DNA from: an uncultured Oscillibacter sp.
GTDB taxonomy: Bacteria; Bacillota; Clostridia; Oscillospirales; Oscillospiraceae
NCBI GenBank assembly: GCA_950097265.1
Contig: CATNDJ010000011.1
Span: forward strand, 1-43,721
DNA length: 43,721 nt
Direction of reading: 5' to 3'
Positions 1 through 7,813 of this stretch are shown here, piece after piece. Below the pieces are notes generated by a model. The model was not told the DNA's origin. It worked only from the letters and a program-made list of their open reading frames with translations, and did not search any database. Within the stretch, counting starts at the first letter, position 1. The number at the start of each line of letters is the position of its first letter. Position numbers and translations under genes: made by a program.

Positions 1-62
1 CTCAGGCGATGCTGGCCCAGGCCAACGCTGTTCCTCAGGGCGTGCTGCAGCTCCTGGGCTAA
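1..62 (+). CDS. Flagellin, C-terminal end only
   Basis: Reading from base 3, the last 19 codons give QAMLAQANAVPQGVLQLLG followed by TAA at 60-62. This is the typical C-terminal D0 helix of bacterial flagellins (a Q-x-MLAQAN-x-x-x-QGVL-x-LL pattern), which packs in the filament core. The rest of the gene lies before the window. Identification rests on a short but very characteristic motif. The gene sets the context: the following 20 kb of sugar and methyltransferase genes sit directly behind the filament protein, as flagellin glycosylation loci do in Clostridia and Campylobacter. Confidence 0.85.
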   Translation, partial: QAMLAQANAVPQGVLQLLG

Positions 63-100
63 TCCTCGAGCTGACGCAGAAGCATCAAAACCCAGCGTTT

Positions 101-131
101 ACGGGGCGGGCGCAAGCCCGCCCCGTTTCCC
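101..131 (+). terminator. Hairpin after flagellin, probable terminator or attenuator
   Basis: Bases 101-111 pair perfectly with 116-126 (11 bp, almost all G-C) around a GCAA tetraloop. Only TTT followed by CCC comes after it, so the U-tract is weak. It may end most flagellin transcripts while letting some read through into the glycosylation genes, or it may protect the flagellin mRNA 3' end. Confidence 0.6.
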
Positions 132-179
132 TGTCTTTGGGAAAGCCGTCCCCCTCCGGCCGGTTTTCCCAAGGACAGG
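130..179 (+). promoter_or_regulatory. Long leader hairpin before the first glycosyltransferase gene
   Basis: Bases 130-148 pair with 161-179 in a 19-bp stem with two G-U pairs and a 12-base loop. No T-run follows, so it is not a standard intrinsic terminator. The stem ends inside the purine-rich ribosome site (AGGAGGAAAGGAG) ahead of the ATG at 196, so folding could affect translation start or mRNA stability. Confidence 0.5.
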
Positions 180-195
180 AGGAAAGGAGAACATC

Positions 196-2322
196 ATGGA
201 AAAGAAGCCCGTATTGTCCATCGGCATGATTTTCAAAAACGAGACCCGCTGCCTGGAGCGCTGCCTGGAATCCCTCCGGCCCCTGCGGGAGGCGGTGCCC
301 TGCGAGCTCATCATGGCGGACACCGGCTCCACGGACGGGAGCCGGGAAATTGCGGCGCGGTACGCGGACGACCTCTTCGACTTCCCCTGGGTGAACGACT
401 TTTCCGCCGCCCGGAACGCCGTCATGGACCGGGCCTCCGGCGAGTGGTATCTGTCCATCGACGCGGACGAGTGGCTGGACCCGGACGTCCGCCAGCTGCG
501 GCGTCTCTTCAAGGAGGGGCGGAAGCTGGGGGCCGAGGCGGCGGTGCTGGTGGTCCGCAACTACAAAGGGGATCTCCAGGACGGGGCCTATACGGACGTG
601 TTCATCCCCCGTGTCCTGCGGATGGACACCGGGATGCGCTTCGCGGGGGCGATTCACGAGAGCTGGCCCGTGACCAACCAAAACAAGCTGGAGGCCCTGA
701 CGGAAACCATCCTCCACCATGACGGCTACTCCCGGCTGGGGGCGGAGATCGAGGAAGAAAAGCGGGTGCGGAACGTCACCCTGCTCCATCAGGAGCTGGA
801 AAAGGAGCCGGACAGGCTGCTTACCCTCCTCCAGTACATCGAGAGCGGCCAGAAGGAGGAGGACTACGACGAGGTCCTGCGCCGGGCCGTGGCCCTGGTG
901 GAGAAGAGGGCCAAGGGCTGGGAGCGCTGCGGCGCGCCCATTCTGCGCTACGGCGTCATGAGCGCCCAGGGCCGGGATTACCCGGAGCTGGAGCGGTGGC
1001 TTGCCCTGGCGGAGGAGCGGTTCCCGGATTCCTTCTTCACGCTGATCGACGCCCAGGGCGCGGCCTTTGACCACAGCTGGCAGAAGGGGGACTATGCGGA
1101 CTGCATCCGCCGGGGCGAGACGGCCCTGAAGGCCATCGCCGACTACAACGCGGGCCGGGGGGACCAGCTGACGAAGCTGACCAGCGCCATTTTGCTGGCG
1201 GCCCCCCAGCAGGAGGCCTATCTGCGGCTGTTCATGGCGGGGGCCCACATTGAGCTGGGTCACCCGGAGGAGGCCCTGGCGCTGCTGGGCCAACTGGACG
1301 GCGCGGAGCTGAAGCCCCACCGGGTGGAGAACTTTATGGCCGTGCTCCAGCGGGCCCACGCCATGACGGCGGGGGACGACGGGGCCCTGGTGCTGCGGTT
1401 CTGGGAGCGGATCGGCCTTCCCCAGCCGTCGGAGGACCGGGCCCGGGAGCGCCGGGAGGCGTTCACAAAGGTGGCGGCGGGCTGCTTTGACCCGGCGTAT
1501 CTTCAGAAGGAGCAGCGGGACGGCGCGCCCCGCCCCGCCTATACGCTTTACGAGCCTCTGGCGGGGCAGTGCGAGGTGGGAACGGCAGCGGCCGTCCTGG
1601 CGGCGGGAAGCGTGCCGGAGATGGCGGAGCTGCTGGCCCGGGTGGAGAATTGGGCGGCGCTGCCGCCTCTGGCGCTGGAAAAGGCGCTGCTGTCCGGCGT
1701 GTGCTTCCCCCTGGCGGAGCGGCCGCTGAACCTGGAAGAGATGGACGCTCTGGCCTCCGGCCTGGCTCAGGATCCGGGGACGCTGCATAAGCTGCTGAAC
1801 GAGGCGGCGGGAGAGGACTACGCCGGGAGCTGGCAGACCCTGTCCTGGACCCGGGCGCTGGCCCTGGCGGCGGTACAGTCCTTCGGCTGGAAGAACGGCG
1901 GCCAGGAGGGCCTGGCCCTGGCCCGGACCTTCGCCAAGGTGGAGGGGGCCTTCCTCACGGGGTGCTATGCGCCGGAGGTGCTCCGGGAGGGGAACCTGCT
2001 GGTGCTGCCGCCCATGCACCGCTTCGGCTGGTACTGCGCCCAGGCGTTCAACGCTCTGGAGGCGGGGGATTCCATGGGCTATACCCGGCTGCTGCGGGCG
2101 GGGCTGGAGACGAACCCGGCCATGAAGCCCGTGGTGGAGTATCTGGCGGAGCACACGCCGGAGCTGGAGGACACGGGGGCCAGCCCGGAGCTGCTGGCCC
2201 TGGCGGAGAAGGTGCGGACCATGCTGGCGGCCTACCCGGCGGACGACCCGGCGGTGGCGGCGCTGAAGGCGAGCCCGGCCTACCAGCGGGTGGCCTACCT
2301 GATTGAAGGAGACCGGGGATGA
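196..2322 (+). CDS. GT2 glycosyltransferase with long helical C-terminal region, likely flagellin glycosyltransferase
   Basis: The protein has 708 residues. The N-terminal 230 or so residues are a GT-A fold, family GT2 glycosyltransferase: the start VLSIGMIFKNE, the nucleotide-site DTGSTDGS near residue 42, and the metal-binding DxD at D89-A-D91 in IDADEWLD. The remaining part is an Ala/Leu/Glu-rich helical region that looks like degenerate TPR-type repeats, which in related enzymes bind the protein acceptor. It acts in the cytoplasm. Its place directly after flagellin and at the head of the sugar operon suggests it adds the first sugar to flagellin Ser/Thr; that is inference from context. 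The start ATG follows a strong AAAGGAG site. The stop overlaps the next start by ATGA, so the two are translationally coupled. The sugar donor cannot be read from the sequence. Confidence 0.85.
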   Translation: MEKKPVLSIGMIFKNETRCLERCLESLRPLREAVPCELIMADTGSTDGSREIAARYADDLFDFPWVNDFSAARNAVMDRASGEWYLSIDADEWLDPDVRQLRRLFKEGRKLGAEAAVLVVRNYKGDLQDGAYTDVFIPRVLRMDTGMRFAGAIHESWPVTNQNKLEALTETILHHDGYSRLGAEIEEEKRVRNVTLLHQELEKEPDRLLTLLQYIESGQKEEDYDEVLRRAVALVEKRAKGWERCGAPILRYGVMSAQGRDYPELERWLALAEERFPDSFFTLIDAQGAAFDHSWQKGDYADCIRRGETALKAIADYNAGRGDQLTKLTSAILLAAPQQEAYLRLFMAGAHIELGHPEEALALLGQLDGAELKPHRVENFMAVLQRAHAMTAGDDGALVLRFWERIGLPQPSEDRARERREAFTKVAAGCFDPAYLQKEQRDGAPRPAYTLYEPLAGQCEVGTAAAVLAAGSVPEMAELLARVENWAALPPLALEKALLSGVCFPLAERPLNLEEMDALASGLAQDPGTLHKLLNEAAGEDYAGSWQTLSWTRALALAAVQSFGWKNGGQEGLALARTFAKVEGAFLTGCYAPEVLREGNLLVLPPMHRFGWYCAQAFNALEAGDSMGYTRLLRAGLETNPAMKPVVEYLAEHTPELEDTGASPELLALAEKVRTMLAAYPADDPAVAALKASPAYQRVAYLIEGDRG

Positions 2323-3098
2323 AGGTTGTGATTTTGGCCGGAGGCCTTGGCACCCGCATCAGCGAGGAGAGCCACCTGAGGCCCAAGCCCATGATTGAAA
2401 TCGGCGAGCAGCCCATTTTGTGGCATATTATGAAGTACTATTCCGGCTTTGGATTCCACGATTTCGTGATCTGCTGCGGATATAAGGGCCATGTCATCAA
2501 GGAGTACTTCGCGGACTACTACCTGCACCGCTCCGACGTGACCTTCGATTTCTCGGCGGAGAACCGGATGACGGTCCACGCCAACGTGGCGGAGCCCTGG
2601 CGGGTGACCCTGGTGGACACGGGGCTGAACGCCCAGACCGGGGCCCGGGTGAAGCGGGTGCGGAAGTACCTTGGAGACGAGCCCTTTATGCTGACCTACG
2701 GCGACGGGGTCAGCGACGTGGATTTAAACGCCCTCCTGGACCAGCACCGGACCTCGGGCAAGACGGTGACCCTGACGGGCGTCCAGCCCGGCGGGCGCTT
2801 CGGCGTGCTGGACCTGGATGAGGCGGGGACCACCGTTTCCGGCTTCCGGGAGAAGGCCAAGGAGGACGGCGGCTGGATCAACGGCGGCTTCATGGTAATG
2901 GAGCCCGGGGTGTTCGGCTACCTCAGCGAGGACGAGAGCTGCATTCTGGAGCGCCGTCCCCTGGAGACGCTGGCCCGGGAGGGAAAGCTGGGCATTTATA
3001 AGCACCACGGCTTCTGGCAGTGCATGGACACCCAGCGGGACCGGAGCCGGCTGGAGGAGTTTTGGAAGAGCGGCAGGGCCGCATGGAAGAATTGGTGA
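2319..3098 (+). CDS. rfbF: Glucose-1-phosphate cytidylyltransferase
   Basis: The protein is 259 residues, the usual length for this family. It joins CTP and glucose-1-phosphate to make CDP-glucose, the entry to CDP-3,6-dideoxyhexoses. The N-terminal signature GGLGTR (residues 8-13) followed by RPKP (21-24) is the nucleotidyltransferase phosphate loop, and YGDGVSDVD with D129 is the metal-binding region. The wording LRPKPMIEIG and WHIMKYY is specific to the RfbF/DdhA branch rather than to RmlA or GalU. The start is set by GAAGGAGA a few bases upstream and overlaps the previous stop by ATGA. The product feeds the dehydratase encoded immediately downstream. Confidence 0.93.
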   Translation: MKVVILAGGLGTRISEESHLRPKPMIEIGEQPILWHIMKYYSGFGFHDFVICCGYKGHVIKEYFADYYLHRSDVTFDFSAENRMTVHANVAEPWRVTLVDTGLNAQTGARVKRVRKYLGDEPFMLTYGDGVSDVDLNALLDQHRTSGKTVTLTGVQPGGRFGVLDLDEAGTTVSGFREKAKEDGGWINGGFMVMEPGVFGYLSEDESCILERRPLETLAREGKLGIYKHHGFWQCMDTQRDRSRLEEFWKSGRAAWKNW

Positions 3099-3102
3099 GC
3101 GT

Positions 3103-4170
3103 ATGCTGGATTTTTACCGCGGCAAGCGGGTTTTCATCACCGGGCACACAGGGTTCAAGGGCTCCTGGCTGTGCGTGCTGCTGACCCTGGCGGGGGCGGA
3201 GGTCACGGGTTTCGCCCTGCCGCCGCCGGGGGAAGAAAACCTCTTCAGCCTGTCCGGGGTCGGGGAGCGGGTGCGCTCCGTGTTCGGCGACGTCCGGGAC
3301 TTGGCGGCCCTGAAGGCGGCCTTTGACGGAGCCCGGCCGGAAATCGTCTTCCATCTGGCGGCGCAGCCCATTGTCCGGGAGAGCTACCGGGACCCGGTGG
3401 GCACCTATTCCACCAATGTCATGGGGACGGTGCATATTTTGGAGTGCCTGCGGCAGTCCGCCTCCGTCCGGAGCTTTTTGAACGTCACCACGGACAAGGT
3501 GTATCAAAACGAGCAGTGGCCCTGGGGCTACCGGGAGAGCGACCGGCTGAACGGCTTCGACCCCTACTCCAACTCCAAATCCTGTTCCGAGCTGGTGACG
3601 GCGGGCTACCGGAGCAGCTTTTTCTCCGGGGGCCCCACAGCCGTGAGCACGGCCCGGGCAGGGAATGTCATCGGCGGCGGGGACTTCGCGGCGGATCGGA
3701 TCGTCCCGGACTGCGTGCGGGCCGCCCGGGCGGGGCGGCCCATCCAGGTGCGGAACCCCGCCTCCGTCCGGCCCTATCAGCACGTGCTGGACCCCTTGGC
3801 GGCCTATTTGCTGATTGCCCGGAGGCAGTATGAGGACGGGGCTCTGGCGGGGAGCTATAACGTAGGTCCCGAGAGCGGGGACTGCGTTACCACCGGCGCC
3901 CTGGCGGACCTGTTCTGCCGGGCCTGGGGCGAGGGCGCCCGCTGGGAGCACACCGGGGACAGCGGCCCTCACGAGGCGGCGGTCCTGCGGCTGGACTGCT
4001 CCAAGCTCCAGTCGGTCCTGGGCTGGCGGCCCCGCTGGCGGGTGGACCGGGCGGTGGAGGAGACCGTGGCCTGGACGAAGGCGTGGCTCTCCGGCCGGTC
4101 CGTTCCGGCGTTTATGGAAGAGCAGATCCGGGAATTTTTCAGTGAAGAGAAAGGCTGCGGTTTGATATGA
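3103..4170 (+). CDS. rfbG: CDP-glucose 4,6-dehydratase
   Basis: The protein is 355 residues, an extended short-chain dehydrogenase that converts CDP-glucose to CDP-4-keto-6-deoxyglucose using bound NAD. The NAD loop is TGHTGFKG at residues 13-20, the catalytic pair is Y155 and K159 in PYSNSK, and the TTDK motif of sugar-nucleotide dehydratases is present. The strings GTYSTNVMGT, GNVIGGGDFA and RPYQHVLDPL are characteristic of RfbG. It starts 4 bases after rfbF and overlaps rfbH by ATGA, so the three genes are one unit. Confidence is high that the substrate is CDP-glucose because of both the family wording and the neighbour RfbF. Confidence 0.93.
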   Translation: MLDFYRGKRVFITGHTGFKGSWLCVLLTLAGAEVTGFALPPPGEENLFSLSGVGERVRSVFGDVRDLAALKAAFDGARPEIVFHLAAQPIVRESYRDPVGTYSTNVMGTVHILECLRQSASVRSFLNVTTDKVYQNEQWPWGYRESDRLNGFDPYSNSKSCSELVTAGYRSSFFSGGPTAVSTARAGNVIGGGDFAADRIVPDCVRAARAGRPIQVRNPASVRPYQHVLDPLAAYLLIARRQYEDGALAGSYNVGPESGDCVTTGALADLFCRAWGEGARWEHTGDSGPHEAAVLRLDCSKLQSVLGWRPRWRVDRAVEETVAWTKAWLSGRSVPAFMEEQIREFFSEEKGCGLI

Positions 4171-5507
4171 GAGACCCACAGGCGGTCAGGGAGGAGATCC
4201 TGTCCCTCACGGAAGAATATTACCAGGCCCGGTTCGGCCGGGAGGAGCCCTTCCGGCCCGGAGACCGGATTTCCTACGCCGGCCGGGTCTTCGACCAGGC
4301 GGAGCTCCGGGCTTTGGTAGACGCGTCCCTGGACTTCTGGCTTACGGCGGGGCGCTTTACCCGGCAGTTTGAGTCGGGCCTGGCGGAGTACCTGGGGACG
4401 CGGTACTGCTCCCTTGTCAACTCAGGCTCTTCGGCGAACCTCCTGGCCTTCGCCGCCCTGACGTCCCCCCTGCTGGGAGAGCGGCGGATACAAAAGGGGG
4501 ATGAGGTGCTCACCGCCGCTGCGGGCTTTCCCACCACCGTCGCGCCCATCATCCAGTGCGGCGCGGTCCCGGTGTTTGTGGACATTGCGCTGCCCTGGTA
4601 CAACGTGAGCCTGGAGGCCCTGGAACGGGCCCTTTCCCCCAGGACCAGGGCGGTGATGCTGGCCCACACCCTGGGGAACCCTTTCCCGCTGGAGGCGGTG
4701 CGGCGCTTCTGCGACCGGCACGGCCTCTGGCTGGTGGAGGACAACTGCGACGCCCTGGGAACCGAGTGCCTGGTGGACGGCGCGTGGAGAAAGACCGGCA
4801 GCGTGGGGGACCTGGGGACCTCCAGCTTTTACCCGCCCCACCACATCACCATGGGCGAGGGCGGCGCGGTCTGCACCAGCGACCCGCTGCTGCACCGGAT
4901 TGTGAATTCCCTGCGGGACTGGGGCCGGGACTGCTGGTGCCCGCCGGGGCGGGACGACACCTGCGGCTGCCGGTTTCAGGGCCGCTTCGGGGAGCTCCCG
5001 GAGGGCTACGACCATAAATACGTGTATTCTCACCTGGGCTACAACCTGAAGGCCACGGATATGCAGGCCGCCGTGGGCTGCGCCCAGCTGGAGAAGCTGG
5101 ACGGCTTCGTCCGGGCCCGCCGGAGGAACTGGCGGTATCTCCGGGAGGCGCTGGACGGCCTCTCGGACCTGCTGGTCCTGCCGGAGGAAGCGCCGGAGAG
5201 CCGGGCGAGCTGGTTCGGGTTTATGCTGACGGTCCGGGAGGACGCCCCCTTCCGCCGGGAAGAGCTGGTCCGCCATTTGGAGGGGAAGAACGTCCAGACC
5301 CGGAATCTCTTCGCCGGAAACATGCTCCGCCAGCCCTGCTTTGACGGGATGAGAACGTCCGGGGAGAGCTATCGCGTGTCCGGGGAGCTCTGCAATACGG
5401 ACGCGGTGATGGAGAGGAGCTTTTGGATCGGCGTTTACCCCGGCATGACGGAGGAAAAGCTCCGGTACATGGCGGAGGAAATCCGGGCTTTTTCCCGGGA
5501 GAGATAA
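4167..5507 (+). CDS. rfbH: CDP-4-keto-6-deoxyglucose 3-dehydratase (PLP/PMP, iron-sulfur; E1)
   Basis: The protein is 446 residues, DegT/DnrJ/EryC1 fold. The PLP-anchoring lysine of aminotransferases is replaced by histidine in SFYPPHHITMGEGG (H225-H226), as in the E1 dehydratase, which uses PMP to remove the C3 hydroxyl. All four known [2Fe-2S] ligands can be matched: C194 in NCDALG, then C256, C258 and C266 with the same 2 and 8 residue spacing as in Yersinia and Salmonella E1. The family enzyme needs electrons from a flavin/iron-sulfur reductase (E3, RfbI/AscD type), which is not encoded in the window. Product: a CDP-3,6-dideoxy-4-ketohexose. It overlaps rfbG by ATGA. Confidence 0.93.
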   Translation: MRDPQAVREEILSLTEEYYQARFGREEPFRPGDRISYAGRVFDQAELRALVDASLDFWLTAGRFTRQFESGLAEYLGTRYCSLVNSGSSANLLAFAALTSPLLGERRIQKGDEVLTAAAGFPTTVAPIIQCGAVPVFVDIALPWYNVSLEALERALSPRTRAVMLAHTLGNPFPLEAVRRFCDRHGLWLVEDNCDALGTECLVDGAWRKTGSVGDLGTSSFYPPHHITMGEGGAVCTSDPLLHRIVNSLRDWGRDCWCPPGRDDTCGCRFQGRFGELPEGYDHKYVYSHLGYNLKATDMQAAVGCAQLEKLDGFVRARRRNWRYLREALDGLSDLLVLPEEAPESRASWFGFMLTVREDAPFRREELVRHLEGKNVQTRNLFAGNMLRQPCFDGMRTSGESYRVSGELCNTDAVMERSFWIGVYPGMTEEKLRYMAEEIRAFSRER

Positions 5508-5533
5508 AATAAACGCGCATAGGAGGCGCCGTC

Positions 5534-6715
5534 ATGCCGGACGAGTTGATTTGCCTATCCACCCCCAACTTCCGGGGGAACGAAAAAAAGTACGTAGACG
5601 AGGCCGTCGAGACGGAATGGGTCTCCACCGCCGGGTCCTTCATCAGCCGGTTCGAGGAGCGGATGGCCGCCCGGCTGTCCGTGAAGCAGGCGTGCGCCTG
5701 TCAGTCGGGCACGGCGGGGCTCCATCTCTGCCTGCGGCACTTCGGCGTCTCGGCGGGGGATTTGGTGCTGGTTCCCACCCTGACCTTCATCGCCACCGTC
5801 AACGCCGTGATGTACCAGGCCGCAGAGCCGGTGTTTTTTGACTGCGACAGCCATATGTGCATCGACGTGGACCAGGTGGAGGCGTACCTGGAGCGGGAAT
5901 GCCGCCCGGAGGGCGGAAGGACCGTGGAGATTGCCTCCGGCAGGACGGTGAAAGCCGCCGTCCCGGTCCACGTCTTTGGCGACCACTGCGACATGGACCG
6001 CCTGATGGACCTGGCGGAGCGCTATCACCTGGCGGTCATCGAGGACGCCACGGAGTCCCTGGGGGGCGTTTTCGCCCGGGGGCGGTACGCCGGCCGGGCC
6101 ACGGGCACGGCGGGCCACGCCGGGGTCCTGTCCTTTAACGGCAATAAAATCATCACGACGGGCGGCGGCGGGATGGTGGTGTCGGACGACGTCTCGGCGG
6201 TGGAGCACATGCGCTACCTCTCCCAGCAGGCCAAGGACGACCCGGTGTACTTTGTCCACGAGGAGTGGGGCTACAACTACCGCATGACCAATCTCCAGGC
6301 CGCCCTGGGCCTGGCCCAGCTGGAGGAGCTGGACGGCTTCCTGGAGAGCAAGCGCCGGAACTACGCCCGCTACCGGGAGAGGCTGGCGGGTTGTGACTAT
6401 GGGGAGCTGCTGCCCTTCGGGAGTGGGGAGAACTCCAACCACTGGTTTTACTCCTTCGCCCTCCGGGAGCCCGACGGGGCCAGGCGGGACCGGCTGATCC
6501 AATACCTGAGCGCCCGGAATATCCAGGCCCGGCCCATCTGGAAGCTGAACCACACCCAGACGCCCTTCCGGAAGTACCGGGCCATGGACTGCGGAAGGGC
6601 GCAGCGGTTTTATGACCGCGTCGTCAACATCCCCTGCGGCACGAATCTGACGGAGGAGCAGCTGGACCGGGTCTGCCGGGCCCTGCTGGCCTTTGGAGAA
6701 GAGGACCGGGGATAA
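5534..6715 (+). CDS. legC: LegC-family PLP aminotransferase for amino-sugar synthesis
   Basis: The protein is 393 residues, DegT/DnrJ/EryC1 family. The start LICLSTPNFRGNEKKYV followed by WVSTAG is the LegC-type signature (legionaminic-acid route; transfers an amino group to C4 of a nucleotide-linked 4-keto-6-deoxy-GlcNAc). K205 in SFNGNK is the PLP lysine, followed by the TTGGGG turn. The start has AGGAGG upstream in the 26-base gap after rfbH. The partner dehydratase LegB, which would make its substrate, is not in the window. A related role, such as amination of the keto sugar made by RfbG, cannot be excluded, but the NeuB/NeuC/NeuD genes downstream favour legionaminic-type synthesis. Confidence 0.85.
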   Translation: MPDELICLSTPNFRGNEKKYVDEAVETEWVSTAGSFISRFEERMAARLSVKQACACQSGTAGLHLCLRHFGVSAGDLVLVPTLTFIATVNAVMYQAAEPVFFDCDSHMCIDVDQVEAYLERECRPEGGRTVEIASGRTVKAAVPVHVFGDHCDMDRLMDLAERYHLAVIEDATESLGGVFARGRYAGRATGTAGHAGVLSFNGNKIITTGGGGMVVSDDVSAVEHMRYLSQQAKDDPVYFVHEEWGYNYRMTNLQAALGLAQLEELDGFLESKRRNYARYRERLAGCDYGELLPFGSGENSNHWFYSFALREPDGARRDRLIQYLSARNIQARPIWKLNHTQTPFRKYRAMDCGRAQRFYDRVVNIPCGTNLTEEQLDRVCRALLAFGEEDRG

Positions 6716-6737
6716 GAACAGGAAGGGAGGCGGCGGA

Positions 6738-7787
6738 ATGGACGCCGGCAGATATTTGGTCCCGGAAGAGGTCTCCGTCGCCGAGGCGGTGCGGCGCATC
6801 GACGAGGGAAAAAAGAAGGTGGTCTTCTGCCTGCGGGACGGCCGCCTGAGCGGCAGCTTTACCGACGGCGACATGCGCCGCTACATCCTGCGGGACGGGG
6901 ACATGGGAAAGCCCGTCTCTCAGGCCATGAACCCCTCGCCCATTGTCTTTTCCATGCTCCGGGAGGAGGAGGCCCTGGCCTTCATGCGGAGGAGCCTGAC
7001 GGTGGCGGTCCCCATTGTCAACGAGGACCGGGAGGTGGTGAAAATCTACTTCCGGGACGAGCTGGACGGCGCGGAGGCCGTCCGCCCGTTGCCGGAGGAG
7101 GCGCCCCTGGTCATCATGGCCGGGGGGAAGGGGACGCGGCTGTACCCCTACACCCGCGTCCTGCCGAAGCCCCTGATTCCCATTGGCGAGACGCCCATCA
7201 TGGACCACATCATCGGCCGTTTCGGCCGCTATGGCGTCCGGGAGGTTTATCTGATCCTGAACCACAAGCGGAACATGATCAAGGCGTACTACAACGAAGC
7301 GGACCTGCCCTGCCGGATCCACTACGTGGACGAGGAGCAGTTTCTGGGCACCGGCGGGGGGCTGTCCCTCCTGCGGGGAAAGATGAAAGGAACCTTTTTC
7401 CTCTCCAACTGCGACTGCCTGCTGGACGCGGATTATACCTGCATGTACGAGTACCACAAGCAACACGGGAACGCCCTGACCTTCATCCTGGCGGCCAAGC
7501 GGGTGGGCATCCCCTACGGCGTGGTGGACCTGGACCGGGATGGAGCCATCGAGGCGGTGCGGGAAAAGCCGGAGTACGACTTCCTGGTGAATACGGGCAT
7601 TTACCTGGCGGAGCCCAGCGTGGTGGACTGCCTGGAGGACGGGGAGCATATCGACATGCCGGACATCGCCCGGCGGCTGATGGACCGGGGCTTCCGGGTG
7701 GGGGGCTACCCCATCACGGAGAAGAGCTGGCTGGACATGGGCCAGCTCAGCGAGCTGAAAAATATGATGAAAGAATTGGGACTGTGA
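6738..7787 (+). CDS. ptmE: CBS-domain nucleotidyltransferase, PtmE-like
   Basis: The protein is 349 residues. Residues 1-115 hold a CBS pair (DGRLSGSFTDGDMRRYIL is typical), and residues 125-349 a sugar-1-phosphate nucleotidyltransferase with GGKGTRL at 129-135 and LPKPLIPIG. This architecture matches PtmE of Campylobacter jejuni, which makes GDP-glucosamine at the start of the legionaminic pathway. The GDP preference is inferred from family. The start at 6738 was chosen because GGGAGG lies just upstream; a longer reading to 6693 would overlap legC without its own ribosome site. CBS domains usually bind adenine nucleotides, so activity may respond to energy state. Confidence 0.85.
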   Translation: MDAGRYLVPEEVSVAEAVRRIDEGKKKVVFCLRDGRLSGSFTDGDMRRYILRDGDMGKPVSQAMNPSPIVFSMLREEEALAFMRRSLTVAVPIVNEDREVVKIYFRDELDGAEAVRPLPEEAPLVIMAGGKGTRLYPYTRVLPKPLIPIGETPIMDHIIGRFGRYGVREVYLILNHKRNMIKAYYNEADLPCRIHYVDEEQFLGTGGGLSLLRGKMKGTFFLSNCDCLLDADYTCMYEYHKQHGNALTFILAAKRVGIPYGVVDLDRDGAIEAVREKPEYDFLVNTGIYLAEPSVVDCLEDGEHIDMPDIARRLMDRGFRVGGYPITEKSWLDMGQLSELKNMMKELGL

Positions 7788-7813
7788 AGAGGATTCAGGA
7801 GGATTTTTAATTT

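Noticed and set aside
85-2154. A 689-codon minus-strand open frame opposite the first glycosyltransferase gene
   Set aside because: It is a Pro/Arg/Gly/His-rich shadow caused by high GC; no domain, no ribosome site, and the plus-strand frame has clear GT2 motifs. The same applies to the other long antisense frames at 2923-4179, 10024-11595, 15207-17492, 26230-27522 and 29274-30893.
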